Below, one piece after another: positions 26,412-35,330 of a stretch of 64,000 bases of DNA. Position 1 is the stretch's first letter. Each line of letters starts with the position of its first letter. Below the pieces are notes generated by a model, which did no database searches, was not told the DNA's origin, and saw only the letters and a program-made list of their open reading frames with translations. A program made the translations under genes and the position numbers. Source of the stretch: Chthoniobacter sp. (lineage in GTDB: Bacteria > Verrucomicrobiota > Verrucomicrobiia > Chthoniobacterales > Chthoniobacteraceae); assembly GCA_021414005.1 (NCBI GenBank), contig JAIOPH010000034.1, positions 62,001-126,000 on the forward strand. The letters run 5' to 3'.

Positions 26412-28091
26412 TCAGTTCGCGGCGGCGGGCTCAGGCTCGGGCGTCTTTTCGGTGACGACCGGCAGCCCGAGGTCGCCGATTTTACTAAGGCTGAGGCCGG
26501 CGAATTCGCTGTGGTCCGCGGCCATCGCCTTGAAAACATCCTCGATCACAGCGAGGCCGTTCGAGCCGGAAACGGCGGCGATGAGGTCGCGAAGAATTTC
26601 CCAGTCGTCGTGGGCTTCGCCGGGCGCGGCGACGGCGCGGTTGAGGCGCTGGAGGCGGCCTTTGACGTTGATCATGGAGCCGCGTTTTTCGACCCACGCG
26701 CTGGCGGGCAGAAGGACAGTGGCGTGCGGCGTGGTTTGGTTCGGCAGGATGTCGAGGGCGATGATCGCGTCGAGCTTCTTGAGATCGTCCGCCGTGAGCC
26801 CGCACTTGGTGAGATCTTCGCCGAGGGTGATGACGGTTTTGATCGCGCCGCTGCGCACGCCTTCGACGAGCTTCTTCAAACGGCTGCCGGGCTTGCTGGT
26901 GCAAAGGCCGATGAGTTTCGCACCGGTGGTGTTGGGGTTGCGGTCAGCCGCGATGAGCAATCCGTCGGCCTCGCCGGTGCGCGGGAGGATGTCGTGCTGC
27001 TTTTCGATTTCTAGCGCGTCGATAAGGCGGGAAGTGAGGAAGAGTTCCTCATTCGTCTGGCGACCGGACGCGACGAGCCAGAGCTGCTCGGCAGTGTGCG
27101 CTTTGAGGATCTCCGCGGCGATCGCGGTCGCGGTGCGCCAATCGACGGGCTGACCTTTGACCGTGGGCTTCGTCAGGCGGCGCTCGTCGGCGACGTATTT
27201 GAAATTCAACCGGTGCGAGTCGGGGAGCCAGACGCCGTTGACGTCGTTGTTTTCGCGCGGGGTGATGCGGTAGATCGTGTTCTCGCGCGAGCCGATGATG
27301 ATGTTCGCGCCGGTGCCGCAGTTCACGTCGATGGTCTTGGTTTCCTTCAAAAACCAGACGCGCATCTTGAACCGAAAATCGTTCGAGGTCAGCGCACCGA
27401 CGGGGCAGATATCGACGGTGTTGAGTGAGTAGTTGTTGTCGAGGATGCGATCCGGGTGGCAGGCGATGGAATTGAAGCTGCCGCGCTCGACGATGCCGAG
27501 CACGTCATCATTCGCGACTTCCTTCATGAAGCGGATGCAACGCGTGCAAAGGATGCATCGCTCGGCGTCGAGCGTGATGCGCGGGCCGAGTTCGACGTTT
27601 TTCGGCTTCTTCACTTTCTCGTCGAGGAAGCGGGATTCGCCCTGACCGAATTCGACGGAGAATTCCTGGAGGCGGCACTCGCCGGCCTGGTCGCAGATCG
27701 GGCAGTCGAGTGGGTGGTTGATGAGCAGGAATTCGAGCACGCCTTTGCGCGCTTCCTCGACCATCGGCGACCCGGTGCGGATGCCCATGCCTTCGGCCAC
27801 GTCCTGCGCGCAGGAAATCTGCGGGCGCGGAATCCACGCGATCTCGGGTTTGCCGTCCGCGCCGAGCACGGGTTTGCGGTCGGGCGTCATCTTCGGCATG
27901 CCCATTTCGACCATGCACATGCGGCAGTTGCCGGGCGACGAGAGCTTCGGGTGATAGCAGTAGCGCGGGATGAATTTCTGCGCCTGCCCGCAGGCCTCGA
28001 TGACGCGCGTGCCTTTCGGAAACTGCAGCCAGACGCCGTCGATCTGGACGTTGACCATCGGGACTGCGGGAGCGGCGGTTTCGGTGCTCAT
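26412..28091 (-). CDS. nuoG: NADH-quinone oxidoreductase subunit G (short form)
   Basis: A 559-residue iron-sulfur subunit. N-terminal 2Fe-2S domain: RYCYHPKLSSPGNCRMCMVEMG with a fourth Cys in ISCAQDV. Then the His-Cys3 cluster (HPLDCPICDQAGEC) and a 4Fe-4S site (CILCTRCIRF with a distal VDICPVGAL). The rest is a truncated molybdopterin-oxidoreductase-like domain; E. coli NuoG is ~900 residues. Only one Cys is visible where cluster N7 would sit, so N7 is probably absent. The tail is Pro/Glu/Ala-rich. Confidence 0.94.
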   Translation of the reverse strand: MSTETAAPAVPMVNVQIDGVWLQFPKGTRVIEACGQAQKFIPRYCYHPKLSSPGNCRMCMVEMGMPKMTPDRKPVLGADGKPEIAWIPRPQISCAQDVAEGMGIRTGSPMVEEARKGVLEFLLINHPLDCPICDQAGECRLQEFSVEFGQGESRFLDEKVKKPKNVELGPRITLDAERCILCTRCIRFMKEVANDDVLGIVERGSFNSIACHPDRILDNNYSLNTVDICPVGALTSNDFRFKMRVWFLKETKTIDVNCGTGANIIIGSRENTIYRITPRENNDVNGVWLPDSHRLNFKYVADERRLTKPTVKGQPVDWRTATAIAAEILKAHTAEQLWLVASGRQTNEELFLTSRLIDALEIEKQHDILPRTGEADGLLIAADRNPNTTGAKLIGLCTSKPGSRLKKLVEGVRSGAIKTVITLGEDLTKCGLTADDLKKLDAIIALDILPNQTTPHATVLLPASAWVEKRGSMINVKGRLQRLNRAVAAPGEAHDDWEILRDLIAAVSGSNGLAVIEDVFKAMAADHSEFAGLSLSKIGDLGLPVVTEKTPEPEPAAAN

Positions 28092-28097
28092 CGGGGA

Positions 28098-30050
28098 TTA
28101 CTTCGTGGCCGCCGGGGCGAGCGGGGAGTTGGTGCGGCGGTCGTGGATAGTTTCGATGGTCGCGTGCTCAATGAGTTCGTCGGAGGTGTATTCCGGCGGC
28201 ATCGGAGGCGGTTCAGCTTTCTGCGCTTTGCCGGTAAACTCTTCGCGGAACTTGAGGACGAAACTTTGCGTCGGCCACGAGCAGGCTTCGCCAAAGGCGC
28301 AGATGGTTTTTCCGGCGATGTTGTCGGCGACGTTCTTGAGTGTGTCGGGATCCTTTTCCGTGCCGCCGCCGGCGAGGACGCGGTCGGTGATCTTCTTCAT
28401 CCAGAGCGCGCCTTCGCGGCAGGGCGTGCATTGGCCGCATGATTCGTGGGCGTAGAATTCGTTGATGTTATTCAGCGTCGAAACCATGTCCCTCGTTTCG
28501 TCCATGACGATGACGCCGCCGGAGCCGGCCATCGAACCGCACGCGGCGAGGGTGTCGAAATCCATCGGGATGTCTTCGAGTCCGATCTCGCGATCCTTGA
28601 GTTTGAATTTCTCGCCTGCCCGCAGAACCTTCGCCGATGAGCCGCCGGGGATGACTGCCTTGAGTTTGCGCCCGCCTTTCACGCCGCCGCAGAGGTCGTT
28701 GATGAGTTCGCCCATCGTCACGCTGCCGACTTCGACCTCGAAGTAACCGGGCTTTTCCACGTCGCCGCTGACGCAAAGGATGCGCGTGCCGGTGTTGTTC
28801 GGCTTGCCGATTTTCGCGTACTCCGCGCCGCCCATTTTGATGATGTGCTTCACGTCGCAGAGCGTCTCGACGTTGTTGACGATCGTGGGACACTGGTAGA
28901 GCCCGAGCACGGCGGGGAAGTAGGGTGGCTTGATGCGCGGGTAGGCGCGTTTGCCTTCGAGCGATTCGATAAGCCCGGTCTCCTCGCCGCAGATGTAAGC
29001 ACCCGCGCCGCGATGCACGTAGATGTCGCAATCGAAGCCGGAGCCGAGGATGTTTTTGCCGAGAAAATTCCGCGCCCGCGCCTCGGCGAGCGCTTTTTCC
29101 AAAATCTGCGCGCCCTCGGGGAATTCGCCGCGGATGTAGATGTAGCCAAGCTTCGCGCCGACGGCGAAGCAGGAAATGATCATGCCCTCGATGAGCTGAT
29201 GCGGGTCCTGATGGATGATGTAGCGATCCTTGAAAGTGCCGGGCTCGGACTCGTCGGCGTTGCAGATGAGATAGACCGGCTTTTTCTCGTCCTGCTTGAT
29301 GAAGCCCCACTTCACGCCGCACGGAAAACCTGCGCCGCCGCGCCCGCGCAGGCCGCTCGCTTTGACTTCATTGACGATGTCCGCGCGCGGCATGCCGAGC
29401 GCCTTTTTCAGCTCCGCGTAGCCGCCGTCGTGCAGGTAGCACTCGATGTCGTTGGTCCAGCCCTCGCGGTCGATGTTCTTAAAAACGATGCGCTTTTCGC
29501 GCGGATGTGCGGGGCGCACTTTCGGAAGCATCGCGTCGGAGCGCTCCAGTTTCAGGAGCACCGCCGCGTTCTCGAGTTTGATGTTCTCCTTGAAATTATC
29601 GTCCACCATCGCCACCGGCGCGCTGCCGCAGCTCGCGAGACACTCGACGAACTCCACGCTGAATTTTCCATCCGCCGAAATCGCCACCGGATTTCCGTGC
29701 CCGCCGTGCTGTTCGTGTTTCCACTTTTCCAAATCAATCCCCGCCGCCTTCGCAACCGCCGCTTTCAATTCATAGCTCCCCGCCATCGAGCAGGAAAGCG
29801 TGCGGCAGACGCGAATGTGCCGCTTGCCCGCAGGCTCGCGGCGGAACATCGGGTAGAACGTCACCAACTCCAGCACGTTGATTGGCGAAAGCTCCAGCTT
29901 AGCTGCGATCCACGCGATGCCTTCATCCGACACATGCCCGAAATGCTCCTGCCACAAATGCAGCAGCGGAAGCGAAGCGCTGCGCTTCGACACGGGGTAA
30001 TGCGTGATCGCTTCGTCTATTTTCGCCAGCAATTCGGACGGGACGTTCAT
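28098..30050 (-). CDS. nuoEF: NuoE-NuoF fusion, NADH dehydrogenase module
   Basis: One 650-residue frame holds both subunits of the NADH-oxidising tip. Residues 1-170 are NuoE: Cys82, Cys87, Cys137 and Cys141 (CX4C...CX3C) bind the N1a 2Fe-2S cluster. From about 184 NuoF begins: GRGGAGFP (236-243) and YLICNADESEPGTFKDR form the NADH/FMN site. Cys538, Cys541, Cys544 (ESCGQCTPCREG) and Cys584 (TICAFGEA) bind cluster N3. A ~12-residue linker (LPKVRPAHPREK) joins them with no stop or internal start that looks better. HoxF-type subunits of NAD-linked hydrogenases have the same order, but the nuoG-N neighbours identify this one as complex I. Confidence 0.93.
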   Translation of the reverse strand: MNVPSELLAKIDEAITHYPVSKRSASLPLLHLWQEHFGHVSDEGIAWIAAKLELSPINVLELVTFYPMFRREPAGKRHIRVCRTLSCSMAGSYELKAAVAKAAGIDLEKWKHEQHGGHGNPVAISADGKFSVEFVECLASCGSAPVAMVDDNFKENIKLENAAVLLKLERSDAMLPKVRPAHPREKRIVFKNIDREGWTNDIECYLHDGGYAELKKALGMPRADIVNEVKASGLRGRGGAGFPCGVKWGFIKQDEKKPVYLICNADESEPGTFKDRYIIHQDPHQLIEGMIISCFAVGAKLGYIYIRGEFPEGAQILEKALAEARARNFLGKNILGSGFDCDIYVHRGAGAYICGEETGLIESLEGKRAYPRIKPPYFPAVLGLYQCPTIVNNVETLCDVKHIIKMGGAEYAKIGKPNNTGTRILCVSGDVEKPGYFEVEVGSVTMGELINDLCGGVKGGRKLKAVIPGGSSAKVLRAGEKFKLKDREIGLEDIPMDFDTLAACGSMAGSGGVIVMDETRDMVSTLNNINEFYAHESCGQCTPCREGALWMKKITDRVLAGGGTEKDPDTLKNVADNIAGKTICAFGEACSWPTQSFVLKFREEFTGKAQKAEPPPMPPEYTSDELIEHATIETIHDRRTNSPLAPAATK

Positions 30051-30056
30051 GGAAAG

Positions 30057-30428
30057 TTACTTCGCCGACTTCGGCTTCATTTGCAGGGGAGCCTCCGTCG
30101 GAGGCTTTTCGCCGAAATGTGGAATGCGGTTCTGCAGTTTGTTATCCACGAAATGCAGTTCCACGGTTTTGCCATTTTCCTCGTAATAATAGCGCACCAC
30201 CGGCAGCTCCCGGGTCGTCTGCTGCTCGATCAGCTGACTCGTATGCCTCGTGGGCTGCCCAAGAATGGCCTCGACCTCCTTGATCGAGAGTGCGCGTCCG
30301 GCATCCATTTGGGCATTTAGTGCGTCGATATTCCGGTTCGTCACCCGCGGTCCGCAGGCGGACAGGCCGAAAACGACAGTTAGAAAAAGCACGCTGGCGG
30401 GCATTGGACGCACGATGAACCGGAGCAT
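30057..30428 (-). CDS. Small SmpA/BamE-like lipoprotein leading the nuo operon
   Basis: A 123-residue predicted lipoprotein. The signal peptide ends in a lipobox GLSAC, after which Cys would be lipidated. The mature part has a helix (IKEVEAILGQPT) and beta strands ending YYYEENGKTVELHFVDNKLQNRI, the pattern of SmpA/OmlA (BamE)-like domains, where the LG-P turn is characteristic. Starts at MLRFIV (30428), MPASVL (30404) or further upstream are all possible. It ends 6 bp before nuoEF, so it is most likely the first gene of that operon. A role in complex I is not implied by the fold. Confidence 0.7.
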   Translation of the reverse strand: MLRFIVRPMPASVLFLTVVFGLSACGPRVTNRNIDALNAQMDAGRALSIKEVEAILGQPTRHTSQLIEQQTTRELPVVRYYYEENGKTVELHFVDNKLQNRIPHFGEKPPTEAPLQMKPKSAK

Positions 30429-30458
30429 GCGAAGCAGCAGGCACGCCCGCAAGTGCAA

Positions 30459-30497
30459 TTGTGAAATAATTCACAAGCGCGCGTTTACCTCCGTCAA
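30459..30497 (-). promoter_or_regulatory. CRP/FNR-type operator overlapping a candidate promoter of the lipoprotein-nuo operon
   Basis: TTGTGAAATAATTCACAA (30459-30476) is a perfect 7-bp-arm inverted repeat and matches the CRP half-sites TGTGA-N6-TCACA exactly. On the minus strand a TTGACG (30492-30497) lies 16 bp upstream of it, so the palindrome sits where the -10 would be, 31 nt before the ATG at 30428. Binding there would more likely repress than activate. On the other side the glycosyltransferase gene ends at 30528. Confidence 0.5.
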
Positions 30498-30527
30498 TTC
30501 CGCTACTGGTCTGGTGAAGCAGCCGCC

Positions 30528-31586
30528 TCAGCGCTCAATCAGCGCCCGGTAGAGCGCGAGGTAATCGTCCACCATTCGCCGATGGCCAAACCGCGCCTCC
30601 GCCCGCGCGCGCACGTGCTCTCGATTCAGCGCCAACGCGGGTGCCACCAGCTCCGGCAGCGCGTCCATCGAACCTGACGTGTAGCCCGTCACTCCGTCGT
30701 CCACCACTTCCTCGACGGAACCGCGCCGATGCGCCACCACGGGGGTTCCGCAGGCCATCGCCTCAATCATCACCAGCCCGAACGGCTCCTCCCACTGGAT
30801 CGGGAAAAGCAGCGCCGCCGCATGGCGGAGCAGCTCATTTTTCTGCGCGTGATTCACCGGCCCGATCCAACGGATCTGCTCGCCGTCAATCAACGGCTCG
30901 ACTTCGCTTTTGAAATACGCCGCTTCCTTCTGATTCTGCGGCTGACCGGCGATGACCAGCGGCATCCCTACTTCCTGCGCAATGCGGATCGCGCCGAGCG
31001 GGTTCTTGTCCGCCGACAGCCGGCCGAGAAACGCAAGATGGCTTCCCGGCTCAAAGCGCGGCTCGAAACTGGCGAAGTCCGCGCCGTTGTACACCACGGG
31101 AAACTCGCGCTCCAGCTTCAGTCCCGCCGCGTGCATCTGGCACGTACTAATCCCGGCCACCTCCACCTCCGGCCATCGCCCCATCGCCCATTCGTCATCC
31201 ACCCGGGGGCTTGAGTGCATGGTAAAAAGACCGGGCGTTCGCACCGCGCCCGCCAACGGCAGCCACGCCGTGCTCAAGTGGTAATGAATCAGATCAAAGC
31301 GCCCCGCCTCGCCCATCACCTCCGCCATCGTCGAGTTCGCGTAGTGCTCAAACATCTCCGTCTCCCCAGTGATCACCCGCGCCGTCAGGTTCCGGTCCAC
31401 CGTTTCGTGCAGGTGCGCGCTCGTCGCGCAATCACCCGATGAAAACAGCGTCACCTCATGCCCACGCGCCACCAGTTCGTCGATCAGCAGCTTCATCACC
31501 AGTTCGATCCCGCCATACGTCGTCGGCGGGATGCGCGTCCACAGCGGGGACACTTGGGCAATGCGCAGCCGGGAGTTTTTCAGCAT
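30528..31586 (-). CDS. GT4-family glycosyltransferase
   Basis: A 352-residue GT-B enzyme. N-terminal IAQVSPLWTRIPPTTYGGIE includes the Gly-Gly nucleotide-sugar loop. HYHLSTAWLPLAG and FTMHSSPRVDDEW follow. The C-terminal half has LAFLGRLSADKNP and the GT4 signature EPFGLVMIEAMACGTPVVAHRRGSVEEVV. Similar enzymes are often annotated as trehalose-synthase-like or mannosyltransferases; donor and acceptor cannot be assigned. A TTGGCG-16-TACATT pair lies upstream in the 73-bp region shared with the divergent L,D-transpeptidase gene. The frame is open further upstream, but MLKNSRLRIAQVS is the natural start. Confidence 0.85.
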   Translation of the reverse strand: MLKNSRLRIAQVSPLWTRIPPTTYGGIELVMKLLIDELVARGHEVTLFSSGDCATSAHLHETVDRNLTARVITGETEMFEHYANSTMAEVMGEAGRFDLIHYHLSTAWLPLAGAVRTPGLFTMHSSPRVDDEWAMGRWPEVEVAGISTCQMHAAGLKLEREFPVVYNGADFASFEPRFEPGSHLAFLGRLSADKNPLGAIRIAQEVGMPLVIAGQPQNQKEAAYFKSEVEPLIDGEQIRWIGPVNHAQKNELLRHAAALLFPIQWEEPFGLVMIEAMACGTPVVAHRRGSVEEVVDDGVTGYTSGSMDALPELVAPALALNREHVRARAEARFGHRRMVDDYLALYRALIER

Positions 31587-31659
31587 GGATTTCTTGCGGG
31601 AAAGAGCGCGCGAATGTATCTCCCTCCGCCTTCTCGCCAAGACCCGATCACCCGTCCGC

Positions 31660-32637
31660 ATGAAAAAACACCTCTGCATCCTCACCCTTCTCCTTTGCAC
31701 AGTCGCCGCCGTGCGCGCCGAGGAAGAACCTGCGGTTGCCAAAGCCGTCCCGGTCGAAACGCGCGACATCACCACCCAACTCCAGATCTTCCTGGATCAG
31801 CAACTCTTCGGTCCCGGTGCCATCGATGGCCGCCCCGGAGAATTCGTCGGCAAAGCCCTCAAGCGCTACCAGCGCTCCCGCGGCCTCCCCGACACCGGCG
31901 TGCTCGACGCCAATATCCCGCTCGATTCCGTCTTCCCCGTTTACACGTTTTACACCGTCAAAGCGGAAGACTTCAAATTCGTCGGTCCCCTCCCCCGCGA
32001 GCCCAAGGAGCAGGCCAAACTCAAAAAACTCCTCTACCCCGAGATTTCGGAATTCATCGCCGAGCGCTACCACGTCACCCCCACGTTTTTGGCCAAACTA
32101 AACCCCACCGTGAAACTCGGCGGACTCAAGGCCGGCGACACCGTGCGCGTGCCCAACGTCGAGCCCTTCGTCATCGAATCGCTCCCTGACCAGGGCTTGC
32201 TGCCCGAGGTTTCCGAGTTCCTCACCCGCGTCATCAAAATTCATCGCGGCAACAAAATGCTCGAAGTGTATGACGGCGAAAAACTCATCGCCTCCGTTCC
32301 CATCACTCCGGGCATCAAAGGCGGAGGCGCGAAAGAGACGCCCGCCGGTAAATGGAAAATTCTTGGCATCGCCACCGCCCCCACTTTCCGCTGGGACAAA
32401 GGGGTTCTCGAACACGGCAAACGCACCGAAAATTTCTACACCCTGCCGCCCGGCCCCCGCAACCCCGTCGGCGTCCTTTGGATCGGCCTTAACAAACCCG
32501 GCATCGGCATCCACGGCACCTCCAGCGCCTGGACCATTGGCCGTGCCACCAGCCACGGCTGCATGCGCGTGGGAAACTGGGATGTCGTCCGCCTCTCGAA
32601 GCTCATCACCAAAGGGATGGCGGTCGAGATCGAGTAA
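31660..32637 (+). CDS. Periplasmic L,D-transpeptidase (YkuD) with LysM-like region
   Basis: A 325-residue secreted protein; the signal peptide MKKHLCILTLLLCTVAAVRAE ends at Ala/Glu. Next a peptidoglycan-binding-like helical repeat (LQIFLDQQLFGPGAIDG...ALKRYQRSRGLPDTG), then a LysM-like segment (EISEFIAERYHVTPTFLAKLNPTV...GDTVRVPN). The C-terminal YkuD catalytic domain has the active-site HGTSSAWTIGRATSHGCMRV with His, Ser-His-Gly-Cys and Arg. It makes 3-3 cross-links or attaches proteins to peptidoglycan. The stop lies 3 bp from the converging PBP1A stop, so two wall-synthesis genes are adjacent. Confidence 0.92.
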   Translation: MKKHLCILTLLLCTVAAVRAEEEPAVAKAVPVETRDITTQLQIFLDQQLFGPGAIDGRPGEFVGKALKRYQRSRGLPDTGVLDANIPLDSVFPVYTFYTVKAEDFKFVGPLPREPKEQAKLKKLLYPEISEFIAERYHVTPTFLAKLNPTVKLGGLKAGDTVRVPNVEPFVIESLPDQGLLPEVSEFLTRVIKIHRGNKMLEVYDGEKLIASVPITPGIKGGGAKETPAGKWKILGIATAPTFRWDKGVLEHGKRTENFYTLPPGPRNPVGVLWIGLNKPGIGIHGTSSAWTIGRATSHGCMRVGNWDVVRLSKLITKGMAVEIE

Positions 32638-32640
32638 GCG

Positions 32641-35205
32641 TTACAGAAACTCCAGCGGCGGCGGCGGTTCGAGGGGAATCGTTCGGTCAATCTCCGCCGC
32701 CTGCTGCTGCAGTGGCCGCACCGGTTCCGCGCGGCGCACCTCGGGCTCAGCCGGCGCGGCCTCCGGCGGCGGGGCCGTCGGCGCGGGGATCGTGGCCGAA
32801 CTGTCCATCGGCGCGACCTCTCCCTTCAGCTTGCCCATGGCGATGGCATTCTTGATGGACTGCATGGAGTCGTATGGATCGTTCCCGAGCACCGTCGGCG
32901 CGAGCAAACGCACCGGTTTCACGCTAGAGACATCCACCGCGAGTGCCGCTCGTGGGATGTTGCCAGAGGTCACCGGGGCCTCCGCCTTTACAAACGTCTC
33001 CCCGGCACTGTGGACGCTGCACCCCACCTTCGGGGCCTGCTCCTCCGTGCAAATCTCCATATATGTCGTGCGCCGCTGCGTCTTCTCGCCAGCTTCCTTG
33101 TTGTCGATGGTCTCCACACATTTGTCCGTCGCGAGCTGCCCTGACGCCCGGCAGATCTCGCAATGAATGATATTCTTCGGAGGAGGAAAATCTTTCGGCT
33201 GATACGTCGCGAAAGTCGCCTTCATCACATTGGCCCAAAGTGGCAGCGCGATCTCATTGCTAAACGCCCCGCGATAGATGGGGCGCGGCTTGTCAAAGCC
33301 CGCCCACACCCCGCACGTCACCGCGCTCGAATACCCCACGAACCAAGCATCCGTGAAGTTGTAGGCCGTGCCCGTCTTGCCCCCGAGCGGGAATTTCTTC
33401 AGCCCCAATTCGGTGTACGTTTTGTCCGCCGTCCCCCGTTCCAGCACTTCGCCAAGACAGGCGTTTACCTCATAGGCCGTCGCCGGCTTGATCACGTTCA
33501 CCTTCTTTCGCGCCGCCTCATAAACGATCTTGCCGGTTCGGTCCACGATACGGCTGATGATGAATGGCTTGTCCGGGCGCCAGCCGCCGTTCGGGAAAAT
33601 GGTGTTCGCCAGCGTCATGTCCATGAGCGTGACCTCGCTGCTGCCGAGGAAAGTTGAGGGATAACGCCGGAGATTGAATGTCGGCCTGCCCTTTTCATCC
33701 TTGCCCACCACATGCATCAGCCCGGCCCTGTTCGCCAAGTCAATGACGCTGTCCACACCCGCCATCATTCCGAGGCGCACGGTCGCAGCATTCTTCGATT
33801 TCACGAGAGCCGTCCGGGCTGAGATGCCGCCCTCGTATTTGTTGTCCACCCGCTCCGGCCCCCACTCGCCGAGGATGCCCGTCTGGCCGCCGATCATCAC
33901 CTGGCGGTTATCCATCACCGCATCCTGCAAAAGCGTGCCGGGAAAATAGCCCTTCTCGAAAGCCGCGGCATAGACCAGCGGCTTGAACGCCGTCCCCGCC
34001 GGACGCGCAGCCGACACCGCGCGGTTGTACGGGCTGTGCGCGAAATTGCGTCCGCCCACCAGCGCCAGGATGCCCCCGGTCGAGTTATCCAGAACGACCA
34101 CCCCACCCTGCAAATAATCCGGCAACGCCAGCGTCCCGGACTCATCCGCCGCCGCCTGCTTTTGGTGCTGCTTAAATTCCACATCATACTCCACCGCCGT
34201 CTGCCCCTTGAATCCCTCATGCCGCTCGGCTTCCACGAGCTGCTCGCGCAGCGCCTTTTCCGCCACCTTTTGCAGATCGGGATCGATCGTCGTGTAAATC
34301 CGGTAGCCTTCGCTCACCGCGTTGTCCCGGCCCACCAATTTCGCCACCTGCTGCGCCACCATGTCCGCCGCGTAAGACTCCTGATGAATGGGCCGCCGGT
34401 TCTTCACCACGATGTCCTCCTGCAGCGTCTTCTCCCGCTCCTCTGCTGTGATCAAACCGATCTCCATCGCCCGCTGCAGAACGTAATTTCGCGAGTCAAT
34501 GCACCGCTGCCGGTTCGTCCACGGCGAGAGATTACTTGGGCTTTTCAGCAAACCGCAGAGCATCGCCGACTCCGAGAGCGTCAAATCCTTCGCCGACTTG
34601 CCGAAGTAGCCGCGCGCCGCCGCCTCCGCGCCATAAAAGCCGCTGCCGAAAAATACCCGGTTCAAATACAGCTCCAGAATTTTTTCCTTCGTACACCGCT
34701 TGTCGATCTCCCGCGCCACCGCCAGCTCCATGAGTTTGCGCTGATAGCTCTTCTCGCCCGGAGGGAGTTGGTCGGGGAAAGTATTCCGTGCGAGCTGCTG
34801 CGCCAGCGTGCTCGCGCCCTGCGCCTTCTTCCCCAATTTGTAGTTTTTGATCAGCGCCCGCGCGATGCCTTTGTAGTCCACCCCATGGTGCTGGTAAAAG
34901 CGCGCGTCCTCCGCCGCCACCACCGCCTTCAGCAGATGCGGCGAAAGGTGGTCGAAGTCCACCTGATCACGATTTTGCGTGAACATCCTTCCCATCACCG
35001 CCCCCTTGCGGTCGAAGATCACGGTAGCCGACTCCATCTCTTCCAGCCGGTTGTAGTCGAATTTGGCCGCTTCCGCTTCGAGCTTCGCCTTTTCCCCAAG
35101 GACAAAAACCAGTCCCACCAGCAACGCGGACAGCAGGAGAGCCGCTGGCACAATGAACCAGGGACGACGGTAGAAACGTTTACGAGGAGGTTTGATATCC
35201 CACAT
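32641..35205 (-). CDS. Class A penicillin-binding protein (PBP1A-like), Thr at the SxxK position
   Basis: An 854-residue bifunctional murein synthase. A TM anchor at about 17-37. The GT51 domain has EDARFYQHHGVD and GASTLAQQLARN with the catalytic Glu. In the transpeptidase domain SKN (VKSKNAAT) and KTG (GGKTGTAYNFTDAW) are intact, but the SxxK box reads PAGTAFKP: the codon at 33991-33993 is ACG on the coding strand, so the acylated Ser is replaced by Thr. The C-terminal extension is Cys-containing (HCEIC...DKC) and ends in a Pro/Ala/Glu-rich tail. Opposes the L,D-transpeptidase gene tail to tail. Confidence 0.92.
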   Translation of the reverse strand: MWDIKPPRKRFYRRPWFIVPAALLLSALLVGLVFVLGEKAKLEAEAAKFDYNRLEEMESATVIFDRKGAVMGRMFTQNRDQVDFDHLSPHLLKAVVAAEDARFYQHHGVDYKGIARALIKNYKLGKKAQGASTLAQQLARNTFPDQLPPGEKSYQRKLMELAVAREIDKRCTKEKILELYLNRVFFGSGFYGAEAAARGYFGKSAKDLTLSESAMLCGLLKSPSNLSPWTNRQRCIDSRNYVLQRAMEIGLITAEEREKTLQEDIVVKNRRPIHQESYAADMVAQQVAKLVGRDNAVSEGYRIYTTIDPDLQKVAEKALREQLVEAERHEGFKGQTAVEYDVEFKQHQKQAAADESGTLALPDYLQGGVVVLDNSTGGILALVGGRNFAHSPYNRAVSAARPAGTAFKPLVYAAAFEKGYFPGTLLQDAVMDNRQVMIGGQTGILGEWGPERVDNKYEGGISARTALVKSKNAATVRLGMMAGVDSVIDLANRAGLMHVVGKDEKGRPTFNLRRYPSTFLGSSEVTLMDMTLANTIFPNGGWRPDKPFIISRIVDRTGKIVYEAARKKVNVIKPATAYEVNACLGEVLERGTADKTYTELGLKKFPLGGKTGTAYNFTDAWFVGYSSAVTCGVWAGFDKPRPIYRGAFSNEIALPLWANVMKATFATYQPKDFPPPKNIIHCEICRASGQLATDKCVETIDNKEAGEKTQRRTTYMEICTEEQAPKVGCSVHSAGETFVKAEAPVTSGNIPRAALAVDVSSVKPVRLLAPTVLGNDPYDSMQSIKNAIAMGKLKGEVAPMDSSATIPAPTAPPPEAAPAEPEVRRAEPVRPLQQQAAEIDRTIPLEPPPPLEFL

Positions 35206-35294
35206 GAGCGAGCGCCGGGTGGCGATGCCCTAACTCCCACGAATCCCCACCCCACGCAATCCCATTTTGCCCACCGCTCCGGCACCCGGTTTTC

Positions 35295-35323
35295 TTCGAC
35301 TCCCCGCCTTTCCCCGCTACCCT
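35295..35323 (+). promoter_or_regulatory. Candidate promoter of the 55-residue lipoprotein gene
   Basis: TTCGAC (35295-35300), 17-bp spacer, TACCCT (35318-35323), ending 7 nt before the ATG at 35331. Same near-leaderless geometry as elsewhere in the window. Confidence 0.45.
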
Positions 35324-35330
35324 GCCGCCC

